Shown piece after piece: positions 52,011 to 59,922 of a DNA stretch of 64,000 nucleotides; within the stretch, counting starts at the first letter, position 1, and each line of letters begins with the position of its first letter. The position numbers and the translations under genes are program-made. The stretch is from Mycoplana azooxidifex. Lineage in GTDB: Bacteria > Pseudomonadota > Alphaproteobacteria > Rhizobiales > Rhizobiaceae. The notes below the pieces were generated by a model. It was not told where the DNA came from, made no database searches, and saw nothing but the letters and a program-made list of their open reading frames with translations. Location of the stretch: contig NZ_JACIEE010000007.1 of NCBI RefSeq assembly GCF_014196765.1, positions 372,001-436,000 on the forward strand, read 5' to 3'.

Positions 52011-52076
52011 CAGATCGAAGTCAATCTCGCGCAGCGAGAGTTCGCCCTCTTTCTCAAGCACCAGTGCGATGGGCAT
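52011..52076 (-). pseudogene. Truncated zinc-dependent alcohol (xylitol-type) dehydrogenase, N-terminus only
   Basis: MPIALVLEKEGELSLREIDFDL is the typical opening of xylitol/sorbitol dehydrogenases (compare ALVLEEKGKLSLRDIDIP in that family). The following residues do not continue with the expected GPDDVRIxIHTVGVCGSD; the frame remains open to 51807 with unrelated sequence. The start is 8 bases after the SDR gene stop on the same strand, so it was once the third gene of the dehydratase-SDR operon and has lost at least 300 residues. Confidence 0.6.
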
Positions 52077-52084
52077 GCTGTCAC

Positions 52085-52837
52085 CTATATGCTCGTATAG
52101 CCTGCATCCGCGCTCACGATCGAGCCCGTCATCAGGCTTGAGGCATCCGAGGCGAGGAACTGGACGATCGATGCGATCTCGTCAGGCTTGCCCAGGCGGC
52201 CAGCGGGCGTCATGTCGAGCCAGCGATCGACCAGGCCGGTCTGGCTTTCCAGGCCATGCAGCAGCGGTGTCTCGATATAGGTGGGCGCGACGGCGTTGAC
52301 CCGCACGCCGCGTTTTGCCCATTCGACAGCAAGCGACCGCGTCAGGTGGTGAACGCCCGCTTTCGAGGCGTTGTAGTGGCATTGCGGCTGCGGCACGTTG
52401 ACGATATCCGCCGACATCGAGCCGATGTTGATGATCGAGCCCCGGCCGTTTTCAAGCATTCGCCGCCCGAAGGCGCGGCACGTCCGGAAGACGCCGCTGA
52501 GGTTGACTTCGATGACGCGGTCCCACTGCTCGTCGGTCATGTCTTCGGCCGGAACATTGCTGACGATGCCGGCATTGCACACGAGGATGTCCAACGGAGC
52601 CAGTTCGCCTGCCAGCGCATTGAGCTGCTTGCTGTTCGTCACGTCGAGCTGTCGCGCCCTGGCCGAGCCGCCGATGGCCTTTGCCGTGTTTTCGGCGCGG
52701 CTGAGGTCGACATCCGTGCAGATGACCTCGGCGCCCGTTTCCGCCAGCGCATGGGCGCAGGCCGCCCCGATCCCCTGTCCGGCGCCCGTCACCAGGGCCA
52801 ATCGTCCAGTCAGGTCCATTTTCGAACGATAGGTCAT
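52085..52837 (-). CDS. Short-chain dehydrogenase/reductase (NAD-dependent, sugar or polyol type)
   Basis: 250 residues, classical SDR. Cofactor loop TGAGQGIG (18-25) with Asp in ICTDVD after strand 2, which favours NAD. NAG motif in VCNAGI; catalytic Ser in NIGSMSADIV; YNASK gives Tyr and Lys. Ends with the usual GSIVSADAGYTSI. Likely oxidises a pentitol or pentose. It lies 118 bases downstream of the dehydratase gene and immediately before the truncated xylitol-type dehydrogenase, so the operon handled polyol or sugar oxidation. Confidence 0.9.
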   Translation of the reverse strand: MTYRSKMDLTGRLALVTGAGQGIGAACAHALAETGAEVICTDVDLSRAENTAKAIGGSARARQLDVTNSKQLNALAGELAPLDILVCNAGIVSNVPAEDMTDEQWDRVIEVNLSGVFRTCRAFGRRMLENGRGSIINIGSMSADIVNVPQPQCHYNASKAGVHHLTRSLAVEWAKRGVRVNAVAPTYIETPLLHGLESQTGLVDRWLDMTPAGRLGKPDEIASIVQFLASDASSLMTGSIVSADAGYTSI

Positions 52838-52955
52838 CTTGTCTCACTCGATTCGATTTTCTTGATTTCAGGGAATGGCTGGATGCCGGCACCTGATGGA
52901 TGTGCCCTCGGGTACCCGGCAAAGCCACTTGTCGCGAGCGCCAGAGGCTTTGTGC

Positions 52956-54101
52956 TCAAAGCAGCCCGCGTCGTGCCATGTCGCGCATCAGCGAACGGAC
53001 GCCATAAGTCCATGGCCGCGCCCTGTCCGACGTGGTCACGACATTGCGCAGGGTGCCGAGAAGCGGCGTGGAGATTTCCACCACGTCGCCTTCCTTGTGC
53101 GTGAAGCCGCTGCCCTTCTCCGCCCGATCCTGGGTGGGAGCGAACATGGTGCCGAGAAACAGCATGAAGCCGTCCGGATACTGGTGGCTTGCGTTGATGG
53201 TCTGCGCCACGAGTTCCGCCGGCTTGCGGCTGATCTCCGCCATGTTGGAGCGGCCGGACATCTCGAAGCCGTCCCTGCCTCTGACGGACATGGTCAGCGC
53301 GGCGTTTTCAATGTCTTCCAGCGTGAAGGCGTCGTCGAAAAGACGGATGAACGGGCCGATGGCGCAGGACGCGTTATTGTCCTTCGCCTTGCCGAGCAGC
53401 AGGGCCGAGCGGCCCTCGACATCGCGCAGGTTGACGTCATTGCCAAGGCTCGCACCGCGAATGTTGCCGCTGCTGTCGACGGCCAGGACGACTTCCGGCT
53501 CGGGATTGTTCCATTTCGAAATCTTGTTGACGCCCACCTGGGCGCCATGGCCGACGGACGACATGGGCTGCGACTTAGTGAAAACCTCGGCGTCGGGTCC
53601 GATGCCCACCTCGAGATACTGGGACCAGAGCCCGTCTCTTTCCAGCGCGGCCTTGACCTGTGCAGCCTGCGCGGAACCGGCCCGGACGTTCGACAGGCTG
53701 CCGCCGATCAGATCGCCGATGCGCTTGCGGATTTCATCGGCCTTGACGGGGTCGCCAAGCGTGCGTTCGTCGATGACGCGCTCGATCATGCTCTTGGCGA
53801 ACGTCACGCCGCAGGCCTTCAACGCCTGGAAGTCGCACGGCGCCAGCAGGCAGTGGCGCGTGGCCCCATAACCGGTGTCCTCTGGCGGCAAGACGAAGTC
53901 CTCAGGCTTGCCAAGGGTATCACCCGTCAGGCTGTCGAAGCGACCGGCTGGATCGTGGTCGAGGAAATCTGCTACGGATTTGACGGCTTCGGTGACGTCC
54001 AGAACGGTGCCGCCGCGAACGATGACGACCGACGGGGCATTGAGGTCGGCGCGCCAGACGCGTCCCACGAGGCGTGCTTTTTCATGGTGTTCAGGAAGCA
54101 T
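52956..54101 (-). CDS. FAH-family 2-keto-3-deoxypentonate dehydratase (XylX-like, Weimberg pathway)
   Basis: 381 residues. The protein follows the Caulobacter XylX pattern block by block: CDFQALKACGVTFAKSMIE, DGLWSQYLEVGIGPDAEVFT, WNNPEPEVVL, GASLGNDVNLRDVEGRSALL, KAKDNNASCAIGPFIRLFD and HQYPDGFMLFLGTMFAPTQD. XylX converts 2-keto-3-deoxy-D-xylonate to alpha-ketoglutarate semialdehyde; the same fold serves arabinonate pathways. The metal-binding Glu/Asp residues of the FAH fold (EPE, GND) are kept. It is divergent from the aldehyde dehydrogenase gene, which could complete the route to alpha-ketoglutarate. The start at 54101 follows AGGAGACAC. Confidence 0.88.
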   Translation of the reverse strand: MLPEHHEKARLVGRVWRADLNAPSVVIVRGGTVLDVTEAVKSVADFLDHDPAGRFDSLTGDTLGKPEDFVLPPEDTGYGATRHCLLAPCDFQALKACGVTFAKSMIERVIDERTLGDPVKADEIRKRIGDLIGGSLSNVRAGSAQAAQVKAALERDGLWSQYLEVGIGPDAEVFTKSQPMSSVGHGAQVGVNKISKWNNPEPEVVLAVDSSGNIRGASLGNDVNLRDVEGRSALLLGKAKDNNASCAIGPFIRLFDDAFTLEDIENAALTMSVRGRDGFEMSGRSNMAEISRKPAELVAQTINASHQYPDGFMLFLGTMFAPTQDRAEKGSGFTHKEGDVVEISTPLLGTLRNVVTTSDRARPWTYGVRSLMRDMARRGLL

Positions 54102-54117
54102 GTGTCTCCTCCACTTC

Positions 54118-54138
54118 TTAAGTAGTTAAACTATTTAA
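54118..54138. promoter_or_regulatory. 21-bp near-perfect palindrome upstream of the dehydratase gene (candidate RpiR operator)
   Basis: Arms TTAAGTAGTT and AACTATTTAA around a central A, 9 of 10 positions paired, 17 bases before the dehydratase ATG. Its core TAGTTAAACTA matches related elements at 54320, 59723 and 59886 in this locus. A position overlapping the ribosome-binding/promoter zone suggests repression. Confidence 0.55.
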
Positions 54139-54319
54139 TGGACCGGCTTTTCGTCAAGCGCAAAAGGGTGGAGTCATTTTAAATCGCATCAGGAGGCATC
54201 CTCATTTCTGCGGCCTAGGTTGTCTCCGCTTTAATTAATATATTGCTTTATATACATAAATTTAATTTCCGTGGAATCTTCCAGTTTTTGCCAATGTGCG
54301 AATTGCCAATCTGATCGTA

Positions 54320-54334
54320 TGTAGTTATGCTATA
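54320..54334. promoter_or_regulatory. Candidate RpiR operator upstream of the aldehyde dehydrogenase operon
   Basis: TGTAGTTATGCTATA differs at only three positions from TGTAGTGAAACTATA at 59886. It lies 56 bases before the aldehyde dehydrogenase ATG, in an AT-rich divergent promoter region (54102-54389). Confidence 0.45.
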
Positions 54335-54389
54335 TTTTCGTCGGTCGCGAGTATGGATTTCAGTTACCGGTAAGCATGCGGAGGGGTAT

Positions 54390-55859
54390 ATGACTGAGGT
54401 TGCGCTGTCGCAAATCAGTGGCAAGTTGTTCATTGGTGGCGAGTTCGTCGATGGGCGCGGGGCGCGCATTGATGTCGTGAACCCGGCGCGCGGGGAAGTC
54501 ATCGGGCAGATTGCTGCGACGACGCCCGACGAGATCGAGCGAGCCGTCGATAGCGCGCGGTTGGCTTTCCGGACATGGTCTCGCGTGCCGGCGAAAGTGC
54601 GGGCCCAGGCGTTGCACAGGCTTGGCGACCTGATCGCCGGCGATGCAGCGCGCATGGCGCATATCATGACGAGCGAGCAGGGCAAGCCGCTCAACGAGGC
54701 GAAAGGCGAAATCCTCAAGCTTGCGGAAGCCTGCCATTTCTACGGCGAAGAGGCCGTGCGTGTTCTAGGCGAGATCGTGCCGAACGACCAGAACGGCTAT
54801 CAGAGCCAGGTCATTCGCGAGCCGATCGGGGTCGTCGGAGCGATCACACCCTGGAACTATCCTGCGGAACTTGTCGGCTGGAAGCTTTGCGCCAGCGTTG
54901 CAGCCGGCTGCACCATCATCGTCAAGCCGGCTGAACTGACACCCTTCACCGCCCTTGCGATCGCTGAAAAAGTGAAAGAGGCCGGCATTCCGGCAGGCGT
55001 CGTCAATGTGCTCACCGGCAAGGGCTCGATCGTCGGTCAGGCGCTTGTCGAGCATCCGGGCGTGGACAAGATCGCGTTCACGGGTTCTAGCGCCGTTGGC
55101 CTGCATATCCAGCGCTCCTGCCCGAGCGTCAAGCGCCTGTCTCTCGAACTCGGTGGGAACTGCCCGCTGGTGGTTACCGCGAGCGCCGATATCGACGCGG
55201 CGGTGAAAGGGGCGACGCGCCGTTCCTTCCGCAACATGGGGCAGATCTGCATTGCCATCAATCGCATCTACGTGGCGCGCCCGCTTTACGAGGCATTTAT
55301 CGAGAAATTTGCAAGGGCCGCCGATGCCTTGACGATCGGCGACGGCCTGTCGAATCCGGCGGCGGATATCGGATCGATGGCTTCCGCCGATCCGCTGGCG
55401 AAAACGCGCGAACATCTCGCCGACGCGCGGGAAAAGGGTGCTCGTCTTCTTGCCGGCGGCAAGGCGCCGGAAGGCGAGGAATTCGCCAGGGGCTTCTTCT
55501 TCAGGCCGACCATCGTTGCCGACTGCACGCATGAGATGAAGGTCATGGGCGAAGAAACCTTCGGTCCCCTCGTCGGCGTCGCGCCCTTCGATACGCTGGA
55601 GGAGGCGGTAGCGCTTGCAAACGACACGCCTTACGGCCTTGCGTCCTATGTCTATGCCCGAGATTTGCAGGAGATCTATCAGCTTTCGGCCGAACTCGAC
55701 TATGGCAACGTCGCGATCAACAATGTCGATGCCGGCATCATGAATGCGCCCTATGGCGGACGCAAGCAGAGCGGTATCGGCTATGAACATGGCCGCGAGG
55801 GCCTGCTTGAATACTTCAATTTCAAGCATGTCCGCCTCTATCACGGCGTCGGGGTCTGA
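54390..55859 (+). CDS. NAD(P)-dependent aldehyde dehydrogenase
   Basis: 489 residues from ATG 54390, with GGAGGGG 3 bases upstream; the open frame extends 21 codons further without a site. Catalytic Cys in NMGQICIAINR, general-base Glu in RLSLELGGNCP, oxyanion Asn in ITPWNYP, cofactor loop FTGSSAVG. Close to the succinate-semialdehyde/glycolaldehyde dehydrogenase group. With the XylX-like enzyme opposite, oxidation of alpha-ketoglutarate semialdehyde is a fitting role; glycolaldehyde is an alternative. It starts the operon aldehyde dehydrogenase, kinase, phosphatase, RpiR, RpiA. Confidence 0.9.
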   Translation: MTEVALSQISGKLFIGGEFVDGRGARIDVVNPARGEVIGQIAATTPDEIERAVDSARLAFRTWSRVPAKVRAQALHRLGDLIAGDAARMAHIMTSEQGKPLNEAKGEILKLAEACHFYGEEAVRVLGEIVPNDQNGYQSQVIREPIGVVGAITPWNYPAELVGWKLCASVAAGCTIIVKPAELTPFTALAIAEKVKEAGIPAGVVNVLTGKGSIVGQALVEHPGVDKIAFTGSSAVGLHIQRSCPSVKRLSLELGGNCPLVVTASADIDAAVKGATRRSFRNMGQICIAINRIYVARPLYEAFIEKFARAADALTIGDGLSNPAADIGSMASADPLAKTREHLADAREKGARLLAGGKAPEGEEFARGFFFRPTIVADCTHEMKVMGEETFGPLVGVAPFDTLEEAVALANDTPYGLASYVYARDLQEIYQLSAELDYGNVAINNVDAGIMNAPYGGRKQSGIGYEHGREGLLEYFNFKHVRLYHGVGV

Positions 55860-55862
55860 GCC

Positions 55863-57383
55863 ATGACGTCCGCTCTTCTGGGCATCGACATCGGTACCTC
55901 GGGTTGCAAGGCGCTCCTGCTGTCGGTGGACGGCGACGTTCTGGCGACGAGCACGGCAACCTACGGGTTCTCCCAGCCGCATGCCGGCTGGACGGAGCAG
56001 GATCCGGCGCTCTGGATCGAGGGCACGCGCAAGGCTGTCGGCCAGGTCATGGCGCAGCGCCGTGACGTCGAGCTTGTCTGCATCGGACTGTCCGGCCAGA
56101 TGCACGGACTGACCCCGCTCGACAAAGACAAGAATGTCCTGCGCCCCGCCATTCTCTGGAACGACCAGCGGAACGCCGCCGAAGTTGCGGAGATCACAGA
56201 GAAGGCAGGCGGACTGGAAGCACTTATCGGCCGAACCGGCAACCGGATGCTCGTCGGCTACACGGGCGGCAAGATCGCATGGATGCGCAACCAGGAAACG
56301 GATCTGTTCGGACGCTTGCGGCACGTCCTCAACCCCAAGGACTATCTTCGCTTCGTACTCACCGGAGAACTGGCGACGGAGGTGTCCGATGCATCGGGCA
56401 CCGGTCTTTTCGACGTCAAGCGCCGCGTATGGGCGTCCGAACTGATTGAGACGCTCGACATCGATCCGTCGCTGCTGCCGGCGTGCCATGAATCGCATGA
56501 GATTTCCGGTCGCGTCAGTGCCGCGGGTGCCTCGCTGTTCGGCTTGCCTGCCGGTGTTCCCGTCGTCGGCGGCGGTGGTGACAGCGTCATCCAGACGATC
56601 GGATCCGGCGTCATCGCACCCGGCGAGCTGCAAACCACGATCGGAACCGCAGGCATCCTCGCCGCGGCGCTCGATGCGCCGACGCCGAGCCCGGATGGGC
56701 GCATCCAGATGTTCTGCAACGTCTCGCCCTCGAAATGGCACGCAATGGGTGTCTCGTTGAACGCCGGCGGTGCGATGGGCTGGTTCCGTTCGGTCCTCGC
56801 GGGGGCCGGTCGCGACGAGGAGCTTACATTCGATGCGATCTGCGATGCAGCAGCCTCAAGCCCTGCTGGCGCACGGGGGCTGCTCTTCCTGCCTTATCTG
56901 AACGGGGAGCGTTGCCCGCACCCCGATCCGACTGCACGGGGCGCCTTTGTCGGCTTGACCGCCCGGCACACGCTGGGCGACGTGGGGCGAAGCGTCATGG
57001 AAGGTGTCGTGCACGCTTTCCATGACATCCATGCGCTGATGACGCTGATGGGAATCGAGGGCAGGGTGATCAAGGCGTCCGGCGGCGGGGCGAAATCCAG
57101 CCTGTGGCGCCAGATCCAGGCCGACATGTTCGATTGCGATGTCGTAACGACCGAGGGTGCCGCCGAAGGGGCGGCGTTCGGCGCTGCTCTGGTTGCAGGC
57201 GTTGGCATCGGCGCCTGGTCCGACGCCACGGCGGCCTCCGGTACGTTGAAGGCGCTCACGCGACAGCACGCGGACGGCTCCGTTCGCGATGTCTACCGCA
57301 AGGCGCATCACATCTACCGCGGCCTCTACCCCGCGCTTTCCGACAGCTTCTCCGCGTTGGCGGATCCTGCATTCGCCGACTGA
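55863..57383 (+). CDS. xylB: FGGY-family pentulose kinase (xylulokinase-like)
   Basis: 506 residues. The N-terminal phosphate loop is GIDIGTSGCKALL. The xylulokinase signature is complete: CIGLSGQMHGLTPLDKDKN and LRPAILWNDQR. GGGGDSVIQTIGSGV and SLNAGGAMGWF belong to the ATP domain, and KASGGGAKSSLWRQIQADMF is the C-terminal FGGY signature. It phosphorylates a pentulose (D-xylulose or a close relative) with ATP. It begins 3 bases after the aldehyde dehydrogenase stop. The neighbouring RpiA suggests that the phosphorylated pentulose enters the pentose phosphate pathway. Confidence 0.88.
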   Translation: MTSALLGIDIGTSGCKALLLSVDGDVLATSTATYGFSQPHAGWTEQDPALWIEGTRKAVGQVMAQRRDVELVCIGLSGQMHGLTPLDKDKNVLRPAILWNDQRNAAEVAEITEKAGGLEALIGRTGNRMLVGYTGGKIAWMRNQETDLFGRLRHVLNPKDYLRFVLTGELATEVSDASGTGLFDVKRRVWASELIETLDIDPSLLPACHESHEISGRVSAAGASLFGLPAGVPVVGGGGDSVIQTIGSGVIAPGELQTTIGTAGILAAALDAPTPSPDGRIQMFCNVSPSKWHAMGVSLNAGGAMGWFRSVLAGAGRDEELTFDAICDAAASSPAGARGLLFLPYLNGERCPHPDPTARGAFVGLTARHTLGDVGRSVMEGVVHAFHDIHALMTLMGIEGRVIKASGGGAKSSLWRQIQADMFDCDVVTTEGAAEGAAFGAALVAGVGIGAWSDATAASGTLKALTRQHADGSVRDVYRKAHHIYRGLYPALSDSFSALADPAFAD

Positions 57384-57421
57384 ACAATGACATCCGGACC
57401 AATCCGAGGACGGGGCAGCCC

Positions 57422-58117
57422 ATGAAACACTATTCGGCTTTGATCTTTGATCTCGACGGCACGCTGATCGACAGTGCCCCGGACATCGCCGCCGCCGTCA
57501 ATGTCTACATGGCATCCCAGGGCTGGCCGGAACTCGATGTGAGCTATGTCGAGACGTTCATCGGCAACGGGCCGCGCCGCCTGCTGCAGGATATCCTGAT
57601 CGACCAGGGTCTTCCTTCGGATGACGCGACCGTCGATGCGGCGGTCAAGGGCTACATCGAAAACTACCAGCGCGATCCGGCCAGCAGGACGCGATTCTTC
57701 AGCCATGTCCGGGAGGACCTGCAAAGCCTTCGGGACGCCGGTTTTCGACTTGGCATCTGCACGAACAAGCCGCATGCCCTCACCCAGCAGATCCTCCAGA
57801 TCCTCGAACTCGACGGGATCATCGAGGTTGCGCTGGGGGCGGATGCCGTTCCCGCGTGCAAGCCTGATCCGGGACACCTTCTCGCCGTTGCCGACCGAAT
57901 GGGCCTGGCTGACGGAAGCTGGGCCTATGTCGGCGATACGAATGTCGATAAGGCTACTGCGGAAGCCACAAGGGCGACCTTCTTCGTCGTGCCTTGGGGT
58001 GGCGGCGGCGATGTCGATGTCGGGCCCGAGCAGCGGCTGACCCGGATCTCCGATCTCATGGCATACGGTCCGCCGTCCACGGAGCAGGGTACGACCGTCA
58101 GGGGGGCGACCGCATGA
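57422..58117 (+). CDS. HAD-family phosphatase (phosphoglycolate phosphatase-like)
   Basis: 231 residues from ATG 57422. Motif I is LIFDLDGTLID with nucleophile Asp and acid Asp; motif II is GICTNKP; the motif III Lys is in ACKPDPGHL; motif IV is YVGDTNVDKATAEAT. An alpha-helical cap covers residues 15-85. It closely follows the Gph layout (PDIAAAVN, IGNGPRRLL). It likely dephosphorylates a small sugar phosphate or phosphoglycolate made by side reactions. Its stop overlaps the RpiR start (58114-58117). Confidence 0.88.
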   Translation: MKHYSALIFDLDGTLIDSAPDIAAAVNVYMASQGWPELDVSYVETFIGNGPRRLLQDILIDQGLPSDDATVDAAVKGYIENYQRDPASRTRFFSHVREDLQSLRDAGFRLGICTNKPHALTQQILQILELDGIIEVALGADAVPACKPDPGHLLAVADRMGLADGSWAYVGDTNVDKATAEATRATFFVVPWGGGGDVDVGPEQRLTRISDLMAYGPPSTEQGTTVRGATA

Positions 58118-58953
58118 CCATCAGCCTGCTGCAGCGGATATTCCAGGAAATGGACAGTATGGGCGGTGCCGAGCAACGCATCGCGACCTTCGTGAATGCG
58201 TCCCCCGGCGAGGTCATTCACATGAGCATGGCGAAGCTTGCCGAAACATGCTCCGTCAGCGATCCGACGATCATGCGTTTCTGCCGCCGGTTCGGCTATG
58301 AGGGCTACCAGGATTTCAAGCTGAAGCTCGCCCAGAGCCTGGTTCCCTCTGCGCCCTTTGCCTATGAGCAGATCGTTCCGAATGACGGCATCGACAACAT
58401 TGTGCGCAAAACGTGCCGCAATTCCCTGAATGCCATCCAGCGGGCCCTGGAAGACCTCATTCCCCAGCAAATCGAGAGCGCCGCCCTGCTGTTGCGTGAC
58501 GCAACGTGGACCGGGATCTACGCGAGCGGCATATCGGAGGTGACTGCCATCGACGCGGAGCACAAGTTCCAGCGCCTCGACATGCGCTGCGCTGCGATCC
58601 TTGGCAGGAACAAGCAGTGGATGCATGCCGAAAGCGCGCGTCCCAGCGAGGTTGCCCTGATCTTTTCCCAGTCGGGCCACACGAAGCAGATGGTCGAGCT
58701 TGCGATTGCGGCGCGCGCCGGCGGGGCGCGTGTCGTGTCGGTCACCGCGGCGGAGAGTCCTCTGGCCCGCGTGACGGACGCGCTGATCGCGGTGCTTCCC
58801 TACGACCAGACGGAGCTGTTGACGCCGCTCGCCTCCCGCCTGAACCATCACCTCGTCATCAACATGCTTGTTACCGCGATTGCCGTCTCCAGCGGCAGTG
58901 AGTTCCCCGATCAACTGCCGGCGCTGGATTCGTGGCTGACGGACAAGATTTGA
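58114..58953 (+). CDS. RpiR/MurR-family transcriptional regulator
   Basis: 279 residues from ATG 58114. The N-terminal helix-turn-helix (SMAKLAETCSVSDPTIMRFC RRFGYEGYQDFK) is the RpiR signature. A SIS phosphosugar-binding domain covers about residues 120-255 (GIYASGISEVTAIDAEHKF, LIFSQSGHTKQMVELA, VVSVTAAESPLARVTD). It should sense a sugar phosphate made by this pathway. It is embedded in the catabolic operon, and a shared TGTAGT-N-AAACTATA-like motif at four nearby sites is the likely operator. Confidence 0.92.
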   Translation: MTISLLQRIFQEMDSMGGAEQRIATFVNASPGEVIHMSMAKLAETCSVSDPTIMRFCRRFGYEGYQDFKLKLAQSLVPSAPFAYEQIVPNDGIDNIVRKTCRNSLNAIQRALEDLIPQQIESAALLLRDATWTGIYASGISEVTAIDAEHKFQRLDMRCAAILGRNKQWMHAESARPSEVALIFSQSGHTKQMVELAIAARAGGARVVSVTAAESPLARVTDALIAVLPYDQTELLTPLASRLNHHLVINMLVTAIAVSSGSEFPDQLPALDSWLTDKI

Positions 58954-59016
58954 CCCCCACTTACCAGACAAGCGGCGCTGTTCTTCGCAGCTCCGGGCCA
59001 TCACCAAGGAAGAGAA

Positions 59017-59721
59017 ATGTCCGAACAGCAAAATGAAGCCAAGAAAATCGCGGGCCGCAGGGTCATCCAGGAGTTCGTGCGTGACGGCATGAAGCTCGGC
59101 CTGGGGTCGGGCACGACCTCGCACTTCTTCGTCCGCGAGCTCGGCAAGCATGTTGCCAACGGCATGAAGCTGACATGCACGACGACGTCCCGTTCGACGA
59201 TCGACGTCGCGCGCGAGGTCGGGATTGCGATCACCGACCCGAACGACATCGGCGAACTGGATTTGACGGTGGACGGTCCGGACGAGATCGATCGGCAGTT
59301 CAACATGATCAAGGGCGGCGGTGCCTGCCTGCTGTGGGAAAAGATCATCGCGCACGCGTCCAGGCAGATGATCACGGTTTGCGACGAGACGAAGATCGTC
59401 GACAGGCTCGGCGCATTTCCGCTGCCGGTCGAGGTCGTCCAGTTTGCCTGGAAGCAGACGGAGCGGATGGTGGCGCGCGTGCTGGAAGAACACCGTATCG
59501 AGGCAAGCATCTATCGCCGCATGCGCGACGGCCAGCCTGTGGTGACCGACAGCGGCAATTTCATTCTGGACTGCAAATGTAGCGCAATTGTCGAGCCGGC
59601 GCCGCTTGAGATCGAGCTGAACCGGATACCGGGGGTGGTGGAAAACGGCCTTTTCACACGCGAATCCGCCGGAATGGTCGTCGGATGCTTCGATGGCAGC
59701 TCCTACGTCAAAATGCGATAA
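59017..59721 (+). CDS. rpiA: Ribose-5-phosphate isomerase A
   Basis: 234 residues. Motifs: LGLGSGTTSHFFVRELG (phosphate loop), VDGPDEIDRQFNMIKGGGAC (catalytic Asp and substrate-contact Lys) and LLWEKIIAHASRQMI. It interconverts ribose-5-phosphate and ribulose-5-phosphate. The start is preceded by GGAAGAGAA. A second, non-housekeeping copy in a catabolic operon usually serves a specific pentose or pentitol, feeding it into central metabolism; some RpiA paralogues act on other pentose phosphates. Confidence 0.93.
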   Translation: MSEQQNEAKKIAGRRVIQEFVRDGMKLGLGSGTTSHFFVRELGKHVANGMKLTCTTTSRSTIDVAREVGIAITDPNDIGELDLTVDGPDEIDRQFNMIKGGGACLLWEKIIAHASRQMITVCDETKIVDRLGAFPLPVEVVQFAWKQTERMVARVLEEHRIEASIYRRMRDGQPVVTDSGNFILDCKCSAIVEPAPLEIELNRIPGVVENGLFTRESAGMVVGCFDGSSYVKMR

Positions 59722-59722
59722 A

Positions 59723-59737
59723 TGTAGTAAAACTTCA
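59723..59737. promoter_or_regulatory. Candidate RpiR operator just after rpiA
   Basis: TGTAGTAAAACTTCA begins 2 bases after the rpiA stop, at the left end of the 201-base gap before the transporter genes. It shares TGTAGT-N-AAACT with 59886 and may form a pair with it, 163 bases apart, allowing looping. Confidence 0.45.
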
Positions 59738-59866
59738 ATTCTGCGCGGCGCGTGAATGCTGATTGAATCAGCGGCATTTCTGCACCCTGATGCAGGTATT
59801 CCACCCATATTTGAGCCAGGAAGCGATGTCTTCCGACAAAGTTTTTGGCTTCCGGGCGGAAGTGGC

Positions 59867-59900
59867 TTGACATTTGAGCGTCAAATGTAGTGAAACTATA
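59867..59900 (+). promoter_or_regulatory. Promoter and RpiR-type operator of the transporter operon
   Basis: TTGACA (59867-59872) is a good -35 box; no clear -10 follows at 16-18 bases. ATTTGA-GCG-TCAAAT (59872-59886) is a 15-base palindrome. Directly adjoining it, TGTAGTGAAACTATA (59886-59900) is the best copy of the locus-wide motif and would cover the expected -10 region. Confidence 0.5.
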
Positions 59901-59922
59901 TACGATACCTAGGGAGGTTAGG

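Noticed and set aside
52881-52915. TGGATGCCGGC text resembling the first ECF promoter block
   Set aside because: The flanking boxes do not match GGAACC at the right spacing (GGTACC instead of GGTTCC), so it is treated as chance similarity.
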